A DNA stretch of 64,000 nt from Argyresthia goedartella (taxonomy: Eukaryota > Arthropoda > Insecta > Lepidoptera > Argyresthiidae): positions 3,472,001 through 3,536,000 of the forward strand of contig OX463829.1 of the NCBI GenBank assembly GCA_949825045.1, in the 5' to 3' direction. Positions 1-10,929 of this stretch are shown piece by piece (the stretch's first letter is position 1; each line of letters begins with the position of its first letter). Both the position numbers and the translations under genes were made by a program. The notes beneath the pieces are model-generated. The model made no database searches and was not told the DNA's origin. It saw only the letters and a list, made by a program, of their open reading frames with translations.

Positions 1-246
1 TGTCTCTTCTGTGTGACCATCTGTCTCCAGATCTTTATTTAACATTTTCAGAGCACCTTGCAGAGTTTCATTCCTGAATAACTGCTTTCCAGTGAGATAC
101 ACTTCAGTTCTTAAAGCGTGGATGAAGGTGGGGTTAATGTTTCCGTATACAATTCTTGCCTGCAATACTTTAGATTTGTTGCTATCCAGTTTGTATAGGA
201 ATCCTGCGTTGACTGTTGCTACGGCGTTTTGGGCTCGGGGCATTTG
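1..246 (-). CDS. AOX copy A exon 8 (partial, runs off window)
   Basis: Acceptor TTACCAG, then QMPRAQNAVATVNAGFL and on through RTEVYLTGKQLFRNE to GHTEET at the window edge. This is the FAD C-terminal domain. All 82 codons are open. Copy B has 4 extra bases inside the EVYLTG codons. Confidence 0.83.
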
Positions 247-3200
247 CTGGTAAAAAAAAATGTTATTGGGGGATTGAAACTGTCTGTGTAATAGAACTGG
301 TAGTATAATTCTTTTGCAATCTTTGATTTGAACATAAGCATCAAGTCAGCAATAATCAGGGGTTAATATATAAAAAATCTGTTAATTGCGGGTCGTATTA
401 ACACACGAAAGTTTCCGTACCATCGTACAAGAGAACTTGAGAACTGATGTAATTAATAATAAAACAATGTAATTAATAATAAAATAAAAAATGTTTTGAG
501 TTGGTTTCGATACCAGTCACTAAGGTGTAGGAAGCAGAAATATTTACGCGTCGAAAAAGTTTGCGAATCAAACTTTCAGTGATTCATTTACACTGACTTA
601 AGGTTCATTTTATCTGAACTCGAACACTTTTTTACTCTGGTAATTATTCCTACTTGAGCCACAGATTGCGGATCTGACGTCAAACCAATTGCGCCACTAA
701 CCCGGTCACGAAATTTTAATCATGATTTTTTATTAATTCACAGGGGCAGGAATATTGTCACTTGTACAGGGACCCCCTTTAATTTATGAAATCGAGTGTA
801 GTTCTTTAATTGTAACTGCCGCTACAGAATACATATTTTTAAAATTCCAACTCTCTACCTATTACGGTTCATGAGACACACCCCGCTGATAAACGGACGG
901 ACAGACAGATATTAGGGCAGATGGAAAGACGGACAGCAGTGGTTTAGTAGTAGAGTCCCGTTTGGCACCCTTCGGGTATAAAACAATAAAGACGTTGGAT
1001 TGTCGTGTTGAATGTTGTTGCTTGGTATTTGAGATAATATATTCTACGCCTTATGATAATACACGTATATTATACCTTGTAAGTAACAAGACGATATTCT
1101 GAAGATAATGGAGGCATCAAAACATTTACAATAATTTTCTTATTCATATCGGTCTTCAAGAAATCCCTCATTGTTAGCACTTTAGTTGATTTCTTACTTT
1201 CTTCTGCAATAAAGATTTAATATATGTATCAGCTCATATTTTCATTCGTCGATTTTTCATAAGTCATTAAAAAGATGATTGTTGATCTTACGTATTGTGA
1301 TCATAGAACCAACAGTTTCAAGAATTAAAAAAATATCTGACTGAAATTCGTTGTGATCATGTTTCAACATCAGATTCCCACCGACTGTGCCGATCTGCAA
1401 ATAATGTTTCGGTATCATACTTAATTAATAAATAAATGTAGTCCATGTATGTCCCCATCGAGGGGCATAGGCATTTACCCTGATGCGAATAAGATTGAAC
1501 CATACTCCACCACGCTCGTGCAGGGCTAAAATAATAATAAATAAAAATGAAAATGTTTGGACGACATCATCGCCATAGCTGCTTGACAATAGATGAAGGA
1601 GGCTCAGGACCAGAGTAGTTAGCGTGGAAAAGGAAGACAGCGTAAAAAAAAGAGGTGAAGTAGGAGGCTTATAGCAGCGTGATAAAAGACGGCTGGTTTA
1701 TTGATTAATTGATATCAGATATATATAAAGGTGTATCGCATAGTACGCATATAGGTAATACTTATGTTCGTTCTTACATTTCGTACTGCTATGTGTGCAA
1801 CCAAATCAGGGTGTTTAAAAAGAATTTTCAAGTAATCAAATCCATCTTCCTCAGCCACTTTAGTGAAAATATCCATAGTTTCTGTCAAAGTATTTCCCGC
1901 TCCTAGAATTAGGTTTTGGTCTAGAGTGTATCCTTTCATTGTCCTGCTTATATCAATGAGTACATCTGGGTATTCATCTATTGGGAATGCCCCTGAAATA
2001 ATGAAGTCATTACTTTATTGGCAAATTTATGATGAAAACTTTGTAGGTACCAAAAATATATACGACTTGGGCCTTAAGTACTCGAAACTATTGAAAATAA
2101 ACTGATTAGTGACGTGTATTAATAACTTGTTTACTTGAGTTGTGTAATCAAGTGCGTAGTTGAGGATTCGTCTATAATTCAGTCATTTAATATGCGTTGG
2201 TAATATAAAAGTTTACCTTTTCCTGTATTTCCTGCAACCAGCATGTAAGACTTGCTTTTATTTTCATCCAAAATCTTAAATACATCGTTGATTTCATAAA
2301 CCACGTACCAAAGCTTATTATCCTTAAGTTTGATTTCTAACCTTGTAGTTTTGTCAACTGTTTCGCCTTCTTTCTTGACAAAACACCATTCGCTATCTTC
2401 GCATATATTTTTATTACAAGGATCTCCAGTTATTTTGCAGAATGTATCAAGATCTTCTATATCAACCGTATCGGCGTTTGTGGGAACGATGGGTGCGTCT
2501 TTGGCAAATGTTTTAAATGCTTCCAAAATAGGTCGGTACCCGGTGCGACGACAAATGTTGCTGGCAAACGACTTCTCAATTTCTAGCATAGTCAATTCAG
2601 ACCCTCGATTTTCTAGTAAGCTGCAAACATGCACAAATAAGCGTAGACTTCCCTCAAAACTTACTCTTTTAATTTCAATTATAAACATCTAAAGAGAATT
2701 ACACAATTGATATGTCAGTGGTTTAGCGATTAAGCGATAGCCTATCCACGCAAGAGGTGGATGTTGGAATCCCGTTCTTAACTATTTACCAATGAGATAA
2801 GCACTATATCATAAGTGAATTATTCGGACGTTTTAACGGTGATGAAAACATCTATGTAAAACCTTCGTTACTTCATAGAAGAGGCGGACCGTTGAAGTAA
2901 TGAAAGCAAAACGTGCGCACCTGTGATTCTGAAAATCCCCATATTAGAAAAGAGGTCAGGCTATGTTTGTGGGTGGGTACCCGTTAGTGCCGCCATAGCG
3001 GTTATTGACCCGACTGCTACTGCGAATCGAATCATATATGATAACCAAGGTAACCGTTGGTAACTATGATACGCTAAACGACAGTATTTTACCCGCAATA
3101 TCAAGAAATATCTTTTCCAGAAACCCCTAGTTTATTTTATATGGGATTAGTCGTGTTTGATTGTTAATCAGTTAAATTCCATTTCATCATCATCAATCCT

Positions 3201-6200
3201 TATCATGTTATTATGAAACCAAGGAATTGCAGGAATTGAAATCGCTTTTGAAAAATGTACTTATCACCAACACGATTATTTGACACGAGCTGTCCGCTGC
3301 AGTCTTTTATGGCGACTTTTCAAAGCGATTTAAATTACGTGATATGGCTACAAATTAGTAAATTTTTCAAAAGCGAAAAAATGCTTCTAGCTGTCTGAAT
3401 TACATGTTAAGGCGACAGCCCACATTAACCCACTGTAAGTATAGGCTTCTTGTTTACCACAACATGTACTCAACTAATGTCATTTAGAATAGAAAATCTA
3501 CAATTTAGCCCGACAAACGGAAAGCAAGTCAGTTCTATCCTCAGAACAACTCTGACAACTCCATAATTTGTATGGATTTATTTTAAAACCTGTAGGTATC
3601 TGTATAAGTACCTTTGCATACTCATCACCCAACCCGGCGAACAATATCCGCACTGTGATCCATTGTGGTCAGCTAAGGTCTGCTGAATTTTATGGTACCC
3701 TTTCAGCTTGTTGCCCAAGTCTTCAATCGTGGTGATAGCCCAGTCTTGGCAAGAGGTCACTGACACCAGACACTGTTGACATGACCAAATGACTGATTAT
3801 ATTAGACAAATGTTTTATGTTTACACAAAAACCTCTTGAAGCGCCTGGACCACGTTTAGAATTATTTAGGAAAAATTGTATCTATTTCGCAATTTGCAAA
3901 ACCTATACAATGATGAGAGGCAAATAAAGTTTAAAGTTTTTTTTCGGCGCATTAGGCCAAAAGAGCCATTTGTATATCTCAAGCTACGCAAAATAATGGG
4001 TAGTCTATTGATGATGTGGATTTATGTACGGCTTATGTTTAAACGATCAACAAAAACGCACCTATGTTACTACCAATAAATTCGAAAAGACCGCCAGATT
4101 TATTAAACGACCACCAAAATTGTGTTTGGATAAATGATTACCAAACTTCTTTTTATGTTTTGTGTACTTAAGTTTATGTTTAAATTAATTTTTGTTATTC
4201 TTACATGTTCCACCTAACACGAAGGATAAAGGGGGCTTCGCTAACCAACCTACCTAAGCTACCGCAGTATTTTGCCCTGATATTTTCTGGAACTTTTGGT
4301 GATCATTTACCCATTTTGGGTAGGAAAATAATATTTTGGTGGTCATTATATTTGTTGCCTTTATGTACTAGCTTGTTAATCACGTATTCACTTACTTGTC
4401 ATTTATTTAATCGTTATAAAAATACAAAGTTACATTGCCCCTTTAGTCCTCTATACATGGTCTATCAGCTATTTATAAAAGACTTCAAAAAGGAGGAGGT
4501 TCTCAATAAGATTTTTTTGTATGTTTGTTACCCGATTATTTCGTCAACTATGAACCGATTTTGATGATTATTTTTCTGATTGATAGACATACTTCAGAGG
4601 TGGTGCCATATTCATTTAAACAAAATAAATTTAGCGAATATTAGAAAAAAAAAACAAAAAAAATATATACACAGATGACTTTTTGATTTGGTTCCCTTCG
4701 GCAAAAGTTATGCTGAGGTGGTTTCGTGAATGAAGACAACATTCACATTTTGACCGGGGAGGAAAAAACAGGGTTTGAACTTGAAGTCGTTTTTTAAGTC
4801 TTTAACTTGGTTAATTGGTTATTAATATTTGAATTCCTATGCCTTTAAAAGTAAGCTAAAGGTGAAACTCTTATTTTCGCTGCCTGGTTGCCCAGCCTTA
4901 ACGCGTGGGGTTTTTTCTGTTTCACTTAGCAAGGACGAACTGATCATCATTTGACATAATTTTAAGCAGCTAAATTAAATACAGGACTTCATTGTAGAAA
5001 AGTTTAAAACAACAGTAAAATAAAGCAAGGTAGACGACAATCATGTCAATGGATAAGCCAAAAAATAACATCAATGTGTAAAAAAAGAGATGAACTGTTT
5101 ACGATATGGATGAAAGTAACCTCCAAAATAGATTATTATATAATATCTATAGAAATAAGACAAATAAGCATATTAATAATGTAAAAAATAACTATTTTAA
5201 AAAGGAACTATGTAAAAATTTTCATAATCCAAAAAAGGTGAGGGGAATTATCAACGAAATAACTGGTAAACTAATTAAATCCATTGATGAAATCATAATT
5301 AAATATTTAAAACTGATATTCCTACTTTAACTAATATATTTGCATGTGAGTTTAGAAACAATGTAAAAAAGATTTGTTCTTATTGTGACGTACCACTTTT
5401 GAATAAGCAGACTTATATTAACAATCCAAATCTATTAATAAGACTAAAACAGGCCAATAAGGATGTCATACATACAACAATTAAACATATAAACTATAAA
5501 AAAGTCCAGATATAGATAAAATCCGAGCTAAAGATGTTAAATTTATAAATTCATTGATTACCCCCGTTATTACCCATCTAATTAACACCTGTATTAAAAC
5601 TTCAATGTATCCCGACCAACTAAAAGTAGGTACCATAACACCCATCTATAAACAAGGTAGTCATATCGACGTGAACAACTATAGGCCAATTACTATTCTA
5701 TCATGTGTTGACAAAATAGGTAAGCGGTATCTTGGAAATGAAATTACTAAATTTCTTGCTAAAAACGACGTCATAAACAAAAAGCAGTTCGGTTTCCAAA
5801 AGCAGAGAAATACATCTCAATTATTGTCTCAATTTACAAATGAGGTCAACAAGTACTTGAACGACAGAAAGCATGTGCTAGCTGTATTTATTGACTTCAA
5901 ATAAAGCATTTGATACTTTAAATTATGTTACACTTTATTCCAAGCTCACGCAGAATGGTATACAGGGTCCCTTTCAATACCTACTAAAAAATTGTCACAC
6001 AAACAGATTTACTTAAGTCAATATAGGTGGAGTGCATAGCAACCGGTTACTGACAGAAGAAGGCACCGCTCAGGCTTCCATTATCGGGCCCACCGAGTAT
6101 CTGTTGTTGGTAAATGACATGTGTAACATTTTCTCCGAAGGGTCTGTATACCAGTTTGCAGATGACACATGCCTGCTGGTGTCACATCAGAATGTTGTGG

Positions 6201-9200
6201 AAGCTCAATTAATAATGCAACGAAACTTTGACCTTCTATGTAAGTGGGCTCACGATTTCGGACTTACTATAAATGCACAAAAAACAAAACTTTTACACAT
6301 TCATTCCCCTTACTTAAAAACCTTTACCATACCGAACATCATTGCCCGCGAACACCAATGTTTACATAACAAAAATCACTATACATGTAACTGTGAGTGT
6401 CTAAAACTGGTCAAGCAGCATAAGTACCTGGGTCTCATTATAGATAATAATTTAAACTGGGTCCACATATCGAATATTTCTGCAATAAGCTTCGAGCAAT
6501 ACTGGCAAGGTTTTGTAAAATTAAATATAAATTAACATATAATACATTAAGAATGATGTATATATCTCTTGCTGATTCAATAATAGGTTACAGCATTAGT
6601 AGCTATGGTCGTACCTTTAAAACCTATATCGATAGCCTATATAGACTGCAAGTAAGAATATTAAAAGTCATTGTGCCTAGTCATATCAAAGTCAAATACC
6701 GTGACAACGAAAACGGCTTATTTGACTATTGCAAAATCATAAATACCTAAAGTAAAATAAAAATGGCTATCATTACATTAAACTTATTAAGAAAACTAGT
6801 CCTAAGAACTTACGAAACCTAAAATACCTACCTACTTATGAACTACCTACCTATAATAATACCGATGGTAAGCGAACATGGGAATACATGCTACCTGTAT
6901 TTTTAAACGAACTACCTACCATTACACTGGATAGCATTAGAAATTCTAACAATAATAATAAGCGAAGAAGTTTCATAAAACTTTACTTTCTGAAACATCA
7001 GCAGCCTATGGCTGTGTGATGTTAAGTAGTTACGTCATACTAATTATAATTATAAGTCTTCGATTAGCATTAGTTTGCGTACTCGTCATTCAACGTATAA
7101 ACCTCCTGGTTTCTGTCGGATGGCTTTAACTATTATTTGAAAATAATGTAAATTTTGTTTAGAATAAATAATAAAAAAAAAAAAACAAGTTTAATTTTAA
7201 GCGATTTTGCTGATAAAGTCAGTTTTTTTTTTCAAGTACGATGCAGATGCGATGAAGCATCGCTACAGTCACGCGATTGCAACTATGTTAAGGCGCATAT
7301 GTAGCCCCTTAACATAGTTTCAATCGCGTTTTTGCATCATAACAGTCGCAACGCAGCATCGCTCTTAGCGTTTAAACAGTTCTAGCTGATGCTTCGTCAT
7401 TCCTATCACCTATTCTTACCGAGTTGACAGACTGTAATACCCCATCCTCAGTTCTCCTGGCCAGCAGCACGCAGGCCCCACAGCCTCCCTCACGGCACAT
7501 ATACTTAGTGCCTCGCAGCTCCAGAGTCTCACGAATGTAGTCGAGGAGCATCACATCTGACGTTACTTCGTCGTTGCGGACTGGGGAACAAGTTTTCTAC
7601 CATGTTACCATCTTAAACATTTATATACAGAGTATATTTTGCTAGTGGCCCCACACAAGGATACCCTGTGTTGATGGAACGAGAAACAGCGACCCACCCA
7701 AAATATATAACCCACTCACCCATATATAAACATACAAGACCAGAGGACTTTTTAGAATTCCGTACCCGAAGAGGTCAACGGGACCTCGGGAAACTATGGT
7801 ACCTTACCTACCATTTTTATTCAATTCTTGTGATGATCAGGCTGTATTTCCAGATTTAATGAAACATAGTAAAATTATACCTTTATTTAAGTAAGGAGAT
7901 AAAGAGGATCTCGGTAACTTCAGGCCAGTGTCTATACTTCCGGTACTAAATAAAAAAATTGAAAGGATAATACTTAATCAAATGCTGTCTAATTTTAATC
8001 GGAACTATCTACTCCATAATAAAGAGTTCGGGTTTACTAAGGAGCGTTCGACGCTGAAGTTGCTCTCCTATATCAACTGTACGGGGCTTGAGAGGAGACC
8101 CAGGATGCTATTGGGGTGTTCTGTGACTTATCTAAAGCTTTCTACTGTGTCGATCACGATGACGCTGCTAATAAAGCTGGAACATAATGGAGTTAGAGAC
8201 GGAGCTCTAAATTTGATCAGTTTCTATTTAGAAAATAGAATTCAAATAAACAACACGAACACAACAAAGTCACTGGGATCTACAGTCAAAATGCCACAGG
8301 GCTCAATTCTTGGACCGTTCCTATTTTTAGTGTATATAAATGACCTGCCTTTTATGGTACAAAACCTGTCGAGGATAGTGTTATTTGCTGATGATACTGC
8401 TCTAATTTTCAAAGTTAGCAGACATAATCAGAATATTGACGAAGTAAATGATTTTCTTTCTCAGATACAGATTGGTTTACGACAAATAATTTAATGTTGA
8501 ATTCCAAGGAAACAAAATGTGTGAAAATTTCATTGACTATTGTTAAGATCAACAACTTAGCTATTGTCTTGAATAACGAAAATTTGGAATATGTAATTGA
8601 AACAGTTTTCTTGGGGACCACTATCGACGCAAGGTAAAAATAGGACACTCATTTAAATGCGTTATCCACAAGGCTCAGCGGCGGCATACGCAGTCAGAAA
8701 GATTCGTCAACTGATTGACGTTGCTACTGCATGACTTGCATATTTCAGTTATTTTCCTACTGAATTTTATTGTGGGCTCAAGCTGCTAACATAAAAAGCT
8801 ATTTCCGAAGAATTCTGATATGATAATATAAATACAAGAAATAAAAATAAAACCTGAAACCTCTAGCTTGGGAGGCAGAGCCTCGGACCGCAATGCCTCA
8901 GATATTGTCATCATCATTATGAAATTTAACTACATACACTTGTCTCTTACAAAGATTTACAAGATGTAAAAATATATTTACAATACAAATCGCACAAGAG
9001 GCAACGCAAAATGTACTATAAAGAATACAGACAGACATCAACAACAACATGTAATCGTTGTTGTCTGTATCCTGTATAGCGCCAATCTACACCAAGTTAA
9101 ACTTCTTCATAAAAATCGACTTTGAAACTATTTCTTCTTCTCCGAGTCAGAGATTAATAATTCACAAAACCAAGTTACCAAAACATTTCTGCCCGTTCAC

Positions 9201-9221
9201 AGTAAAGTTAATGCGATACAT
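1..9221 (-). CDS. Aldehyde oxidase copy A, 5' half (exons 1-8, gene cut by window start)
   Basis: Molybdo-flavoprotein of the xanthine dehydrogenase/aldehyde oxidase family, which oxidises aldehydes to acids via Mo-pterin, two [2Fe-2S] centres and FAD, normally in the cytosol. Coding exons read from the minus strand: 9179-9221, 7420-7580, 3612-3772, 2217-2620, 1778-1992, 1292-1394, 1076-1203 and 246 to the window edge. Every junction is GT-AG and keeps phase. Seen in order: N-terminal MYRINFTVNG, first Fe-S motif CREGGCGAC, second Fe-S motif CGYCSPG, FAD-domain segments LILGAGNTL and IGTVGGNLM, then the start of the FAD C-terminal domain. The Mo-binding half lies outside the window. No stop or frameshift was found in these exons. 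One oddity is Arg in place of the second Cys of CRCTGY. I prefer aldehyde oxidase over xanthine dehydrogenase because of the MYRINFTVNG start and the similarity of copy B to moth AOX; this is from memory, not a search. Confidence 0.88.
247..1075. other. AOX copy A intron 7, non-coding, with repeat pieces
   Basis: Intron between exons 8 and 7. It holds a degenerate tRNA-like stretch (about 510-720) interrupted by about 130 bp that copy B lacks, and a copy of the moth-type dispersed repeat ending at 985 with GTCCCGTTTGGCACCC. No coding signal was seen. Confidence 0.6.
880..985 (+). repeat. Moth-type dispersed repeat, 3' part
   Basis: Contains the string of GACGGACAGA-like units followed by GTCCCGTTTGGCACCC and TTCGGGTA. 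Related copies lie at 24175-24275, 36681-37022, 37870-37955 and 43905-44026, and in reverse at 7753-7800 and 57345-57385. Confidence 0.65.
1076..1203 (-). CDS. AOX copy A exon 7
   Basis: 128 bp, acceptor TTGCAG and donor GTATAA. Encodes ESKKSTKVLTMRDFLKTDMN and on to SSEYRLVTYK, part of the FAD-binding domain leading to the C-terminal flavoprotein domain. The copy B exon is 2 bp shorter. Confidence 0.8.
1292..1394 (-). CDS. AOX copy A exon 6: FAD motif IGTVGGN
   Basis: 103 bp, acceptor TTTGCAG and donor GTAAGA. Encodes IGTVGGNLMLKHDHNEFQ followed by DIFLILETVGSMITI. IGTVGGN is the conserved FAD-contacting turn of the family. In copy B the Val of this motif is Asp. Confidence 0.83.
1395..1777. 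other. AOX copy A intron 5
   Basis: Non-coding intron. Its sequence around 1440-1460 (AGTCCATGTATG) is the empty target of the LINE inserted in copy B at 48976-53378. Nothing else recognisable. Confidence 0.6.
1778..1992 (-). CDS. AOX copy A exon 5: FAD-binding domain
   Basis: 215 bp, acceptor TTTCAG and donor GTAAGA. Encodes AFPIDEYPDVLIDISRTMK, then LILGAGNTLTETMDIF and DLVAHIAVRN. The exon joins in phase to IGTVGGNLM of exon 6, recreating the usual HIA-x-RN-IGTVGGN FAD-binding stretch. Confidence 0.85.
2217..2620 (-). CDS. AOX copy A exon 4: CxC cluster motif (mutated) and start of FAD domain
   Basis: 404 bp, acceptor TTTGCAG and donor GTAAAC, phase 1 to phase 1. Encodes SLLENRGSELTMLEIEKSF, then SNICRRTGYRPILEAF, a linker with acidic and Cys-rich stretches, and LVAGNTGKG at the start of the FAD-binding domain. 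The family motif is CRCTGY; here codon 2545-2547 is CGC (Arg). The paralogous exon at 54191-54594 retains Cys. The reading frame is otherwise intact. Confidence 0.87.
2621..3611. other. AOX copy A intron 3
   Basis: Non-coding; closely matched by 54595-55678 in copy B, which has about 110 extra bases near 55060-55165. No gene or repeat recognised in it. Confidence 0.55.
3612..3772 (-). CDS. AOX copy A exon 3: 2Fe-2S-binding helical domain, first half
   Basis: 161 bp, acceptor CAACAG and donor GTACTT. Begins CLVSVTSC, giving the last Cys of the first cluster, and ends with CGYCSPGWVMSMQ, which supplies two ligands of the second cluster. The splice to exon 4 forms MSMQSLLENRG, as expected for the family. 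Confidence 0.87.
3773..4912. other. AOX copy A intron 2, part shared with copy B
   Basis: Non-coding sequence matching 55840-56980. Contains AT-rich stretches only. The intron continues to 7419 after a large insertion. Confidence 0.55.
5040..7187 (+). mobile_element. Degenerate non-LTR retrotransposon (LINE) in intron 2 of AOX copy A
   Basis: Plus-strand reverse transcriptase pieces in several frames: a pre-RT segment near 5106-5330, NNYRPITILSCVDK and QFGFQKQRNTSQLL at 5554-5904, then SIIGPTEYLLLVNDM and the catalytic box FADDTCLL near 6150, INAQKTKLLHI, HKYLGLIIDNNLNW, and a C-terminal piece at 6553-6750. The copy ends in an A-rich tail at 7168-7187. It has many stops and frameshifts. Block B lacks it, so it inserted after the duplication or was lost from B. 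The clade differs from the CR1-like copies elsewhere in the window; it was not assigned. Confidence 0.75.
7235..7410. repeat. Foldback (inverted-repeat) element
   Basis: Arms at 7272-7293 and 7307-7328 pair over 22 bp with one mismatch around a loop of about 13 bases. Flanking GATGC/GCATCGC words extend the symmetry. It is absent from copy B, so it belongs to the copy A insertion. Probably a small MITE-like element. Confidence 0.55.
7420..7580 (-). CDS. AOX copy A exon 2: plant-ferredoxin-type 2Fe-2S domain
   Basis: 161 bp, acceptor CCCCAG and donor GTAAGA. Encodes VRNDEVTSDVMLLDYIRE and then the cluster motif CREGGCGAC, which supplies three Cys ligands; the fourth comes from exon 3 (NSCLVSV). 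The exon lies right beside the large insertion in intron 2 (4913 to about 7410), whose right edge is only a few bases from the donor. Confidence 0.85.
7840..8830 (+). pseudogene. Decayed CR1-like LINE ORF2 fragment in AOX intron 1
   Basis: Plus-strand RT relic inside intron 1 of the minus-strand AOX gene. Visible pieces: GNFRPVSILPVLNKKIERII, FGFTKERSTLKLL, the QGSILGPFLFLVYINDLPF block and LFADDTALIFK at about 8382-8414. Frameshifts and stops throughout. The same relic lies at 57420-58860, so it predates the duplication. Sequence resembles the CR1-like ORF2 at 31963-34821. Confidence 0.75.
9179..9221 (-). CDS. AOX copy A exon 1 (coding part)
   Basis: Encodes MYRINFTVNGQKCF plus one base of the next codon, then donor GTAACT. 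It joins in phase to exon 2 to give ...KCFVRNDEVTSD. This start matches the usual short first AOX exon that opens the N-terminal 2Fe-2S domain. The ATG was chosen because it gives the family-typical N-terminus; an in-frame upstream Met at 9377 exists but reads into promoter sequence. Confidence 0.8.
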
Positions 9222-9275
9222 GTTGCAACACACTAGTCTTATTAAAACAAAGACTGGTTTGAACAAGTGCACCGT

Positions 9276-9284
9276 CTTATAAAA
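9276..9284 (-). promoter_or_regulatory. Candidate TATA box of AOX copy A
   Basis: Minus strand reads TTTTATAAG about 55-63 bases upstream of the AOX copy A start codon. The same motif is kept at 59291-59299 before copy B. That spacing would allow a short 5' untranslated region. Conservation between the copies only reflects the duplication, so this is a suggestion. Confidence 0.35.
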
Positions 9285-10929
9285 TGCTGATGTTGTCAAC
9301 ATGTTATCTAAATAGCCTTGCACTAAATCCTCATACGACGTGTTGTTGTGTGTATTTCTGACGCCTCTAACCGACATTATAAAAAGGATGTCCGCAATTC
9401 AATGCGTTTGTGATAAGTAATATTATCGGAACTGCATAATATTTACTTAAGTTTTGTTATTAGGGCTTCCAAACAAGTATATACAATTTCATAGGTATTT
9501 TTGTACATTTTTTTGTCCACACATTTTTCGTTTTTTATAAAAAGGCACAACTGCATATATTTAAATTTAGAAGTAGATAGTGTAAACAGTTTTTCCCAGA
9601 GCCGTCAGGGCGCTCAAATGTTATTTAGTTTTTATATGGGACTAGCATTTACCCAGCGCGGTTCGCACACACCCTGTTCTGCAGGATAATCTAAAATTCG
9701 CTAGCGTTCATAAACTTTATAAAATTTTAAAAAGTTGAAATACGTTTGTTTGTTTTGTAATTTGTTTTATTTTTTTTTTTTTTGTCACAAGCCTCTCTCG
9801 CTCATACATTATAACATCAAAATAATACAATATCTTGCTTCTGAAAACAAACTCTTTATGTACACTCTATTAAACTTTTGCTCAAAAACTATCGTAACGA
9901 TATATTAATTCCTTTTTTTTTTTTATTAAACCAAAACAAACGGTCACACAAAAAATTATAATAAATCAATACAGAGTTTTCTTATAACTGACTCCAACTT
10001 ACAACTTTGAATTTAGATTTTGTGTCGTATCATTTAAACCTTAACTTTTGTAAAACAAAACAGATTCTAATTATAAATATAAGTATACTTTACAAATGAG
10101 CCAGAGGATCATCTCAACCCGGTGACTCAAGAATATTATTTTTAAATGAGTTTAACGAACTACAGAAAATATCTGTGTCACTTAACTTGTCATTATAAAG
10201 TTTACATGTGCGCCTAATAAAACTATTCAGTCCATACAAAGTGTTGTTATATAGTAAAAAGAAAAGCTCTTTCTTGCGTGATCCCTTACGAGGAATTTCA
10301 AAGCTTATTTAACCCAAAAGTGATGAGGAGTTAATAATTTATTCAGAATTTTAAAAAGAAAAACAAGATCGATAATAACACGTCTGCACTGCAGAGATGT
10401 AATATTGTGTCGTTCAGCCGCAGCAGCATAGCTTGAAAAATTATTATTTGTACGGTAATCAAGATTTTTTTAAAACTTGTTTTGTATTACTTCGATTCTA
10501 TTTATATGTACATTGTGAAATGGCCCTTAGCTACAAATAATTATATACATAGTTAACCAAAAAACACAAAAATGGTTTTCACCCCTAGTCGTAGACAGAC
10601 GGCCAGCGACAGGGTGGTCCTTTCCAGAAACGTGCCGAGCTGTCTGGAGGGGATGGCATGTAGCCAGTGCCCTGACTCTCGCTCCCTGGGCTCTCTGGCT
10701 CCGAGGCTCTCACGCTTTTGGAGGCAGAGCGGCTCATCCCACAACCTTTAGGATTTTGTGTTTAATGGGGAATTTTGAGCCAGACAGGCTTGTGTCCAAG
10801 CGCCCCTGGCATCAGCTAGGCACGTAACCTCAACATCACCAAGTGATGGGTTAATTATTTTACCGAAGAGGTCACGTGTACCATAGGCCGAGGATAGGAA
10901 TCTGTGATTAAATTCAAATAACGAAAAGA
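9285..10929. other. AOX copy A upstream flank, non-coding
   Basis: Matches 59300-60491 up to 10456; from 10457 it is specific to block A. AT-rich with several homopolymer T runs. A short G+C-richer stretch at 10560-10745 has an open frame but no recognisable motif. No gene supported. Confidence 0.5.

Noticed and set aside
1863..2692. Plus-strand frames of 80 and 120 codons
   Set aside because: Antisense of AOX exons 4 and 5, mirrored at 53729-54621 in copy B.
10553..10744. 63-codon minus-strand frame
   Set aside because: Short, no motif, region specific to one block; likely chance opening in a G+C-richer stretch.
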